64,000 nucleotides of DNA from contig CALAPY010000060.1 in the NCBI GenBank assembly GCA_937891015.1, positions 41,530 through 105,529 on the forward strand, written 5' to 3'. Positions 27,025 to 35,100 of the stretch are shown one piece after another. A program made the position numbers and the translations under genes. Numbering within the stretch: the stretch's first letter is position 1; every line of letters begins with the position of its first letter. This DNA is from UBA2108 sp002713215. Lineage in GTDB: Bacteria; Bacteroidota; Bacteroidia; Flavobacteriales_G; Salibacteraceae. A model generated the notes under the pieces. That model was not told the DNA's origin and searched no databases. It was given only the letters and a program-made list of their open reading frames with translations.

Positions 27025-28510
27025 AACCTTCTAATTCCTTTGCATTGGTACGATCGTCAGATAGGCGTGGTATTTTATTTTGCCCACCAAGCTTTCCACG
27101 GCTTTTCATGAACTCAACAAAACCATTGGGTTTTATTTTGGTAATTACCAACTTTCTTAGAATGTTTCCTTGTATTAAATCTTTGTAATAAGGGTTTTTA
27201 TTCTGTAATTCCTGGTCAATGTCCTGAACAAAGCTTTCCAAATCCTTCGGCTCGGTAACAAATTCAATAAACCACTCGTGATATGGTAATCCTGATTCTG
27301 GATTGACTTGAGGTGCAACGTGAAACTCTTTTATTTGGGCGTTGGAGTTAGATAAACCAACCTGCAGGGCAGCCTCCACCTCTTCAGCAATTACATGTTC
27401 GCCAAATGCACTGGTGAAATGTTTAATTCTACCCGATACAATTATTCTATAGGGTTCGAGTGAGACAAATTTTACCAGATCCCCAATGACGTATCCCCAG
27501 AGCCCAGCATTAGTATTGAGCACAATGGCGTAGTTTTTATCCAATTCAACATCCTGAAGCGGAATTCTTGTGGGGTTTTCATTGTGAGCTTCTTCTACTG
27601 GAATAAACTCATAAAAGATACCATCGTTTACCACCAGCAATAAGCCCTTTTCTTTCTGCGAATCCTGAAACGCTATAAAACCTTCACTTGCAGGATAGGT
27701 TTCAACACTTGGAACTTGATCGCCAATTAATTTTTCAAATATGGGTCGATAGGGCTCGTAATTAACCCCGCCGTAGACGAAGAGAGAAAAGTTTGGAAAT
27801 ATCGATTTGATATTTACTTTTTCTGTGTTTTCTATTAGCCTCTCAAAATACATTTGAACCCAGGATGGAATACCACTTATCAGACGCATGTCTGCACTAG
27901 ACGTTTCTAATACAATTGAGTCGACTTTTTGTTCCCAGTCCTCTATGCTGTTAGTCTCCATGGTTGGCATTCTGTTTTTCATGAGATAGGCAGGAACGTG
28001 GTGGGCTACTATTCCCGAGAGCCTTCCTGTTGGAATTTTGCCACTCGTATCCAATACCGGGCTCCCTTGCAGAAAGATCATTTTTCCATCTATGAATTCC
28101 GATTTCCCCGTTTCATGCACATAACTCATTAAGGCAAGTTTTGCCGAGTGTATGTGATTGTGAATCGATTCTTTGGAAATTGGAATATACTTGGCTCCCG
28201 AGGTCGTTCCTGAGGTTTTACAGAAGTAGATCGGTCTACCGGGCCACAAGATATCTAACTTGCCCTCCTTAATTTCTTCAATGTAAGGTTTAAGCCCTTC
28301 GTAATCGGTAAGTGGAACCTGGTTTTTGAAATCCGAGTAGTTTTCGATTTTATCGAATTGATGGTCTTTACCAAACTTTGTTTTTCTTCCGGATGCGATT
28401 AACTGATTAAAGACCTTATCCTGGGATTTTTCAGGAAAAGAAACAGCCTTTCTTAGTTTATTTATAAGAAAGGCTGCATAATATTTTGCTAATGAAGATT
28501 TAATACCCAT
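27014..28510 (-). CDS. GH3 family acyl-adenylate-forming enzyme
   Basis: Homologue of plant GH3 acyl-acid-amido synthetases. From the ATG at 28510 (MGIKSSLAKYY) the product has 498 residues. The ATP motif is YFCKTSGTTSGAKYIPIS at about 108-125. SLFVYGGVNYEPY with a YPASEGFIAFQ motif and VLNTNAGLWGYVIGDLV match the adenylation core. The C-terminal part has SGRIKHFTSAFGEHV and KNPYYKDL. Plant enzymes couple jasmonate or auxin to amino acids; bacterial substrates are unknown. An alternative start at 28522 adds four residues. It is coupled to the DUF218 lipoprotein gene. Confidence 0.9.
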   Translation of the reverse strand: MGIKSSLAKYYAAFLINKLRKAVSFPEKSQDKVFNQLIASGRKTKFGKDHQFDKIENYSDFKNQVPLTDYEGLKPYIEEIKEGKLDILWPGRPIYFCKTSGTTSGAKYIPISKESIHNHIHSAKLALMSYVHETGKSEFIDGKMIFLQGSPVLDTSGKIPTGRLSGIVAHHVPAYLMKNRMPTMETNSIEDWEQKVDSIVLETSSADMRLISGIPSWVQMYFERLIENTEKVNIKSIFPNFSLFVYGGVNYEPYRPIFEKLIGDQVPSVETYPASEGFIAFQDSQKEKGLLLVVNDGIFYEFIPVEEAHNENPTRIPLQDVELDKNYAIVLNTNAGLWGYVIGDLVKFVSLEPYRIIVSGRIKHFTSAFGEHVIAEEVEAALQVGLSNSNAQIKEFHVAPQVNPESGLPYHEWFIEFVTEPKDLESFVQDIDQELQNKNPYYKDLIQGNILRKLVITKIKPNGFVEFMKSRGKLGGQNKIPRLSDDRTNAKELEGYAI

Positions 28511-28529
28511 TGAGGGCATCAAATTTAAT

Positions 28530-29459
28530 TTAAAAAGTCATGTTCAGGCCAACTCCGATTACTTCTTTAAATTGAGTTCTTGGGCCAAATCCGTCATCAA
28601 CACCATCATCGTCCCGATCCAAAGGAACATCGATATCATGGTCATAAATGAGGTTGGTCGAAATGGATGCACTCAACCATTTATTCACTTTCATGTTAAG
28701 CATTAAATCCCAGTTAACATCTATGTTTTGAGGGTTTTCCAGATAGTTTGAGAAAAAATTCAATTTAGTATCTAGCTCTACATTTTTTACAATTTCTTTC
28801 TTGAATTGTAAAGTAATATTACCCCCAAATTCATATCGATATTGTAGTCCCGCCTTGGTACGCACATTATTGGTGTCATATTCCGCTTTTTCAACTCCAT
28901 ACGCACCAAAGTCGGCTAAATCTTGATTGGCAACGATGGTAAACTTACTGGCGATTGGAGAAATGTTAACATAGAAGAACTTATTGGGTTTATACTCCAT
29001 ACCAATACCAGCAGTTACATACCCCGGTGCCATCCAGGTAGAAATAAGGGTTGAATCATCGGGTAGTTTATATCCATCCAACATCTGGGTTCTAAAATTG
29101 ATAAAGGCCGTATAGTACCAATTCTTTTTTGCTTCTTTTCCCAGTTTTGTGGTTATTTCAATACGGTCATCTGTTTTTTCCCAGGGTGAATTTCCCTTAA
29201 TAAGCCCCCCGTATCCAATAACCATATCATTGTCCCAAATCCATTTGTCTTTAGCATAGTCTGCACTGTATTTAAATAAGACGGTACCCGATACGGTGTT
29301 TTCACCTCCCGCAGTCCAGTTAACCATACCTGTTTGTGAAATGGCCAGGTTGAAAATGCCTCCAAATTTCCAGGCTTTATTAGTGTCAGCATCTGACTGA
29401 GCAATTGCAGTTGTTGCTACACAGAGCCCAAAAACTAGAATTAATAATGTTCTTTTCAT
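28530..29459 (-). CDS. DUF3078 outer-membrane protein
   Basis: From the ATG at 29459 (MKRTLLILVFGLCVATTAIAQ) the product has 309 residues with a clear signal peptide; a start at 29495 would overlap the MscS gene. The mature N-terminus FGGIFNLAISQTGMVNWTAGGENTVSG and KDKWIWDNDMVIGYG are the DUF3078 hallmark. The rest is barrel-like, ending in GVGLNMTF with a terminal Phe. Members are Bacteroidota outer-membrane proteins of unknown function. It may be co-transcribed with the mechanosensitive channel gene 13 nt upstream. Confidence 0.85.
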   Translation of the reverse strand: MKRTLLILVFGLCVATTAIAQSDADTNKAWKFGGIFNLAISQTGMVNWTAGGENTVSGTVLFKYSADYAKDKWIWDNDMVIGYGGLIKGNSPWEKTDDRIEITTKLGKEAKKNWYYTAFINFRTQMLDGYKLPDDSTLISTWMAPGYVTAGIGMEYKPNKFFYVNISPIASKFTIVANQDLADFGAYGVEKAEYDTNNVRTKAGLQYRYEFGGNITLQFKKEIVKNVELDTKLNFFSNYLENPQNIDVNWDLMLNMKVNKWLSASISTNLIYDHDIDVPLDRDDDGVDDGFGPRTQFKEVIGVGLNMTF

Positions 29460-29472
29460 GTTGTTAATTATA

Positions 29473-30294
29473 TTAAGAGTTATGTACATGTACATCCATC
29501 TGTGGGAATGGAATATTTAGTCCTTCTTTTTCAAAATTCTTATAGATCTTTTCATTCATGTCAAAGAATACGCCCCAATAATCAGCAGGGTTTACCCATA
29601 CCCTTACGGTAAGGTTGACAGAGCTATCAGCTAATTCGGCAAGTGCTACAAATGGTTCAGGAGTGGTAAGAATTCTTTTGTCTGCCTGGATAAAACCTAG
29701 CAATACCGATTTTGCCTTATCGAAGTCATCTCCGTATCCAATTCCAACTGTCCAATCGACTCTTCGGGTTTCTTCTTTGCTAAAGTTCACCAATGATCCA
29801 GTAGAAAGCGGACCATTTGGAATAATAATCACCTTATTATCAGGGGTGTTTAGAATGGTATTGAAAATTCTAATGGCCTTTACCGAGCCAATGTAACCCT
29901 GTGCTTCAATGACATCGCCAACCTCGTAAGGTTTAAAGATTAATATTATTACTCCTCCTGCAAAGTTCTGTAAAGTTCCACTAAGAGCCATGCCGACGGC
30001 AAGTCCTGCAGCACCAAGTATTGCGGCGAAAGAGGTCATTTCAATGCCCAACACGCTCAAGGCACTTATTACCACGAGTGCTTTAAGAAGAGTTGCGATT
30101 AAACTGGTTAAAAACGGTTTTAATGATGGTGAAATATCTCTTTGATCAAATCCCTTTCTCACACCCTTCATGATCATACTGATGATCCAGAAGCCTATGA
30201 TCAATACAGCTAATCCACCAATAATTTTGGTTCCAAATTCTACGACAAGCCCTAGAACTATATCGTAAATTGAAGTAAAATCTATGCTATCCAT
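29473..30294 (-). CDS. MscS-type small-conductance mechanosensitive channel
   Basis: A 273-residue inner-membrane channel that opens on hypo-osmotic stress. Three membrane segments lie at about 17-42, 58-80 and 85-112. The pore helix GAAGLAVGMALSGTLQNFAGG carries the Gly/Ala packing pattern of MscS. The beta domain follows with FKPYEVGDVI, ILNTPDNKVIIIPNG and the C-terminal alpha/beta domain. The size is that of E. coli MscS (286 residues). No separate regulatory domain is present. Confidence 0.94.
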   Translation of the reverse strand: MDSIDFTSIYDIVLGLVVEFGTKIIGGLAVLIIGFWIISMIMKGVRKGFDQRDISPSLKPFLTSLIATLLKALVVISALSVLGIEMTSFAAILGAAGLAVGMALSGTLQNFAGGVIILIFKPYEVGDVIEAQGYIGSVKAIRIFNTILNTPDNKVIIIPNGPLSTGSLVNFSKEETRRVDWTVGIGYGDDFDKAKSVLLGFIQADKRILTTPEPFVALAELADSSVNLTVRVWVNPADYWGVFFDMNEKIYKNFEKEGLNIPFPQMDVHVHNS

Positions 30295-30373
30295 ATTTGT
30301 TTAAAATTAATTTCCGGCAAAAGTGATATATAAAAAGCTTATACGCATTGATTACTAGTGATAAGCTATGTTT

Positions 30374-30946
30374 TTATCGATGACCGATTAAAATTTCATT
30401 TATGATCCTAGGAAAATGTTCATGTTCTAATTCTAAAACCCTCGCAGCAAGAGAGTCTGCTGTATCTGTTTTTTTGACCGCGCATTTCGCCTGATAAATA
30501 ATTGCCCCTTCATCATAGTTTTCATTAACATAATGAATACTTATACCACTTTCTTTTTCCTGATGATCGATGACAGCTTGATGGACATGTTTTCCATGCA
30601 TTCCTTTTCCTCCGTACTTAGGAAGCAGGGCGGGATGAATGTTAATGATTTTGTTTGGAAATTTCCGAAGAATCTCTCCATGGATTTTTCGTAGAAAGCC
30701 AGCAAGGACAATAAGGTCGGTTTTTTTCTCAGCTAGTATTTCAATTAATTCGGTTGGACTCTTTAAGTCATCATTGGAAATCAGATGACTTTCAATTCCA
30801 AATCGATTGGCCTTTTGCAATACACCGGCATTCGTGTTGTTGGAGATAATCAGGGTAACTTTGGCGACATCCGATTGGGCAAAAAATCCCATTATTTTTT
30901 CTGCATTTGACCCACCACCCGATGCAAAAATTACAATGTTCTTCAT
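30374..30946 (-). CDS. purN: Phosphoribosylglycinamide formyltransferase
   Basis: Transfers a formyl group from 10-formyl-THF to GAR in purine synthesis. The start at 30946 gives KNIVIFASGGGSNAEKI, the phosphate-binding loop at residues 2-18; an ATG two codons earlier is also possible. NIHPALLPKYGGKGMHG holds the catalytic Asn and His, and HYVNENYDEGAIIYQ holds the catalytic Asp. The length of 190 residues is normal. purD lies 24 kb away, so the purine genes are scattered. Confidence 0.94.
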   Translation of the reverse strand: MKNIVIFASGGGSNAEKIMGFFAQSDVAKVTLIISNNTNAGVLQKANRFGIESHLISNDDLKSPTELIEILAEKKTDLIVLAGFLRKIHGEILRKFPNKIINIHPALLPKYGGKGMHGKHVHQAVIDHQEKESGISIHYVNENYDEGAIIYQAKCAVKKTDTADSLAARVLELEHEHFPRIINEILIGHR

Positions 30947-31029
30947 AGGCAAATTTGCGACGAAATTAACCTTATTAGAATGCTTAGTCCCTATTTAAAG
31001 AATGAATAATTTAGCCCAAAATATAAGGT

Positions 31030-31692
31030 ATGGAGAATGGAGGTTTTGTTCCTTTTCAGTTTGAGGAAAAAACAGAAGATCAAATGTTAGCTTCTAGCAA
31101 AGCTTTTTACGAAGAAATGAATCGACGAAGAAGTGTTCGTGAGTTTTCGGATAAACCGGTCTCAATTGAGGTAATTAAAAACATAATTCGATCGGCTGGA
31201 ACTGCTCCTAGTGGAGCTCACAAACAGCCCTGGTCTTTTTGTGTAGTACAAGACGCGTCGATTAAATCAAAGATTAGAGCCGCTGCTGAGCAGGAAGAGT
31301 ATGAAAATTACCATGGCAGAATGAGTGAGGAATGGTTAAAGGATCTGGAAAAATTTGACACCAACCACATAAAACCATTTTTAGAAATTGCACCCTACCT
31401 GATTGTAGTCTTTAAGCAGGCTTACAACGAAGACGGAAGTACACGGGGAAGGAATTATTATGTAAACGAATCGGTTGGAATTGCAGTTGGAATGTTGTTG
31501 GCCGCTATTCAAAATGCTGGGCTCGTTGCCTTAACACATACTCCAAGCCCAATGAATTTTTTAGCAGAAATTCTGGAACGTCCCAAAAACGAAAGAGCCT
31601 ACCTGTTAATTCCTGTGGGATATCCGGTTGATGAATGTATGGTTCCTGATATAGAGCGCAAGAAGATTGAAGAAATCTGTAAGGTTTATTAG
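31030..31692 (+). CDS. Nitroreductase-fold flavoprotein, iodotyrosine deiodinase-like
   Basis: A 220-residue FMN protein. RRRSVREFSDKPV (about 32-44) and SAGTAPSGAHKQPWSF (about 56-71) are the FMN-binding parts. The segment from EEYENYHGRMSEEW to TNHIKPFLE closely follows the substrate lid of animal iodotyrosine deiodinase, where Glu, Tyr and Lys hold the zwitterion of a halotyrosine. The C-terminal part LLLAAIQNAGLV and LIPVGYP match as well. Reductive dehalogenation of halogenated tyrosine is therefore a fair inference from the lid. It is a single plus-strand gene between minus-strand blocks. Confidence 0.82.
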   Translation: MENGGFVPFQFEEKTEDQMLASSKAFYEEMNRRRSVREFSDKPVSIEVIKNIIRSAGTAPSGAHKQPWSFCVVQDASIKSKIRAAAEQEEYENYHGRMSEEWLKDLEKFDTNHIKPFLEIAPYLIVVFKQAYNEDGSTRGRNYYVNESVGIAVGMLLAAIQNAGLVALTHTPSPMNFLAEILERPKNERAYLLIPVGYPVDECMVPDIERKKIEEICKVY

Positions 31693-31732
31693 ACCGATCT
31701 ACACTTGCCTTGGCTGTTGTTAGCAGAAGTAA

Positions 31733-32101
31733 TTACCAGCTCCCGTTCGCATGTGATGATATTTTCCATCGAACAAATTTTCTCCTGTATGTGTATTTAC
31801 AAGTTCCTGAATCGTAATATTTTTTTATCGGTTTTTTTCGCCAACCAGAATAGTCAGTCCATACTATAGAATATGCTTCTCCGGATTTATACTTGTATGT
31901 TTTCCAAGTACCAATTTTCTGATTGTTTAGATATTGACCAGTTGCTTTTATTCTGTTTTGAGCGTCATAATACTTCCAGCTACCTTGTTTTCCTAAATCA
32001 TCAATTTGATTAAGTGTATCTGATGGTGTCTGTGCTATAGAAGTTAAGCCCCGTCCTATTATCTGAAAAAGAAAAACGAATATGATATATTGTCTTGACA
32101 T
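31733..32101 (-). CDS. Small secreted MORN-like protein
   Basis: A 122-residue protein with a hydrophobic N-terminus (MSRQYIIFVFLFQIIGRGLTSIAQ), probably a signal peptide. It has MORN/YwqK-like repeats: GSWKYYDAQNRIKATGQY and GTWKTYKYKSGEAYS. The last 30 residues do not fit the repeat; in another frame the same DNA reads NTHTGENLFDGKYHHMRTG, entered by a slip in an A7 run, so a recent frameshift near the 3' end is possible. It lies 16 nt after the 1757-residue gene start-to-stop order on the minus strand and is related to the larger MORN protein at 39.7 kb. Function is unknown. Confidence 0.55.
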   Translation of the reverse strand: MSRQYIIFVFLFQIIGRGLTSIAQTPSDTLNQIDDLGKQGSWKYYDAQNRIKATGQYLNNQKIGTWKTYKYKSGEAYSIVWTDYSGWRKKPIKKYYDSGTCKYTYRRKFVRWKISSHANGSW

Positions 32102-32117
32102 TTTTAACTTCCACTAA

Positions 32118-35100
32118 CTATCTGATAACGGTAATAGACCCAGTTTCTTCATGGCGGCTTTTTTCGTCCAAAGCATCTCCAACTACAATTACATAGGTAA
32201 AAACACCATTTTGGACCAGGCTGCCATTTGAGCTTGATTTTCCATCCCAGGATTCACCTGGAACTCGGCTTTCAAAGACAATTTCGCCCCAGCGATCAAA
32301 GACCAATAGAGAATAAAAGTCTTGTTCGAATCCGGTTAAAACAGGTTTCCAGGTATCATTAATTCCGTCGCCATTGGGACTAAATGAGCTGGGAATATAC
32401 AAGTAGAAACTGGGGTCAATAATGACTTTTTTAATAACAGAATTCGAGCACTCGTTTTCCGTTTTAACATCCAATCGCACCAGATAAGAACCACTTTTAT
32501 CATCTGGAAATCGAAATACAGGATTACGCTCCAAGGAGGTATCTATTCCAGCGAAATTCCATTCCCAGCCCTTAATTCTTCCCTGAGAATTGTCTGTAAA
32601 TTCAATATTCGTATTGAGAATAGACGTGGGTTGCGGTGAAACACTAAAATCCGCTTCCGGAATCTGGTAACTGGTTATGTATTTTGGCTTTATAATGGAG
32701 TCCTTGCATCCATCTAGGCTATAAACTACAAGCTTAGCATCGAAAACACCTGAAGTAATAAACTCCTTTCGAACATCCTGGCAGGTATTAGCAAAAGTCC
32801 CATCACCAAACTCCCAAATACAGTTAACAGTATTTGGTGAAAGCTGCTTAAATGTGCTGGTAAAAGGTGGACATCCATCTGTTGTATCCGCTTCAAAATC
32901 AGCTTTTGGTAAATCCAAAATTCTTATGGAGATAGAATCATAAACGGGAGTTGAACCACATTCATCATAAAGTTTAATAACATAGGTGGTTCTTTGATTT
33001 GGAGAGGCAACCGGATTATTTATAAACGCATTACTTAAGCCTCTAAACGGTTGCCATGTGAAGTTATAGGACTTTCCTTTTCCACCTGAAGGTAAGGCCT
33101 TTAATTGAGTAAAATCTCCATAACAGATGGTGCTGTCTCCAACGACGTTGACATTTAAGGAATCATACAAATCGACTTTTAGCAAAAGGGAATTAGAAGC
33201 ACACCCCTTTTCGTCGGAGGCATAAACCGTGTAAACTTCATCTTTTTTGGGGCATACGTTAGCTACACCCGTGTTACTTACTGTTGGCGTCCAATGGTAC
33301 TTATGATTAGTGCTATTTCCACCAACCGCAAAGACTTCCAGTTTGGTACAGGTTGACACACAAATTTTAAACGAATCCTGAAGCGTACTTAATTCAACTT
33401 TCGGAGGTTCTGTAACTGTGATTGTTGTGTCACCAATACAACCGCGACTATCTTTCACCACAATTTTATGGGTTTTGGCACTCAAAGGAAACCCGTTTAT
33501 TTTTTTCTGGAAGATGGCATAATTTGGTGTCGCCGAATAGGTGGGGCCCGTAAATGTTTTGCCGCTATCTGCACTGTATTTATAGGAAATGTTATTCTTG
33601 GGTTTGTTACCACCGTGCACCCATACAAAGATTTGCCCATCATCGTATCCATAACAAGTCACCGGCTTAAAGGCGGTTGAATCGAATACAATTGGAGATA
33701 CTTGATTAATGGTAAATACAGAATCAATGGAACAACCAATAGAATCCTGAATCTCAAGTTTATATCCGTTGTAAGCAAATAATTTAGAATACAGACTATC
33801 ACCGCTTATTACTGGTAAATGAGATGCTCCGGACTTAACGCCACTCCAATTGAAATTCAGTTTGCCAGTTCCTCCTTTTGCATATCCAACTGCCCAACCA
33901 TGGCCCTGTTCGTAGCAGCTATCTGTATAGAGCTTTAAGTCCATGGATATTGAATCTGGTTGTGTAAGGTCAGTAATCTTTGGTAAGGACAGACAACCGG
34001 TTCCCCCTTTTGCGTATACAACGTATCGCCCTGTTGGCAGAGAATTGAATAGTGTCGATTTTTGCCAGGTTGCACCACTGTCAATACTAAATAATGATTG
34101 CGTGGAAATTCCAGAGGCGTAAATTCTAATTTGCCCGTCATTGGCATCGTAACAAGAAATATTACCAGACTTTAAGGAATCAATAACAGGAGCCCCTGAA
34201 TTAAATAAGGTATCTGGAATTATTTCTGACTTGCAACCAAATGAATCTTTAACTGAAATGAAAAAATACCCCGATAAAATATTTTTAAAAATGCTGTCTT
34301 GTTGGTAAACCTTACCACTGTCAATGCTGTACAAGTATGGGCCAACACCACCTTTGGGGCTAATCGTTATTTGCCCCAGGTTACTAGAACAATTGGGGTT
34401 GGTTATGCTAATACCGGGTTTTAGCGAATCGGCCAATATCGTTAGACTATCGGTAATAATACACCCACATGCGTCGGTGTAAGTCACTCTAAGAGTGGTA
34501 GTGGTGGTTAGTGAAACTTTTGGGTTTGAAATGGTGCTATCCGAAAAGTACTTTCCAGGTGACCAACTAAATTTACCTGGAGTTGAACACTTGCTTTGAA
34601 TTTTTGCTTCAACACGAATGGTGTCGCCGGCGCAAATAGCAGTATCAGGGGTGAGGTCAAGAGTTGCTATATCCAGGCTAATGGTGGTAGAATCTTTGCA
34701 CTTATTGAAAGTATCGGTAAGTACAACACTATAGGTTTTTTTGGAGAAAATAGTTGCGATAGGAGATTTCACCGTGTCTGAGTTCAAGCCTAGAGCTGGC
34801 TTCCATTTGTAAGTGAATTCTGTACTATCTCTGGCTCCACAAAAACTTACTCTTAGAGTGGGTCGGTTAACTCTACTTGCCAGGGTAAGAAACTGAGAAG
34901 TACAGGCTCCAGCCGCACTATTAGTATATACCACGCACGAATTGTTGGTTGTGGCTACATAAGCGACCGACGCATTGGCTCCGGCTGGTAAAGTACCTTT
35001 ATCCCAGCATACTTCAACAATTAAATTGGACACACCATCGTAGTTATAGTTTTGATCAAAGTAGTGAAGGTTCCAGCCTGGTATTGGGTTAACCGTTTTA

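Noticed and set aside
31733..31830. Frameshift in the small MORN-like gene
   Set aside because: A second frame reads plausible residues after an A7 run, but both versions are short and neither can be confirmed, so no pseudogene was called.
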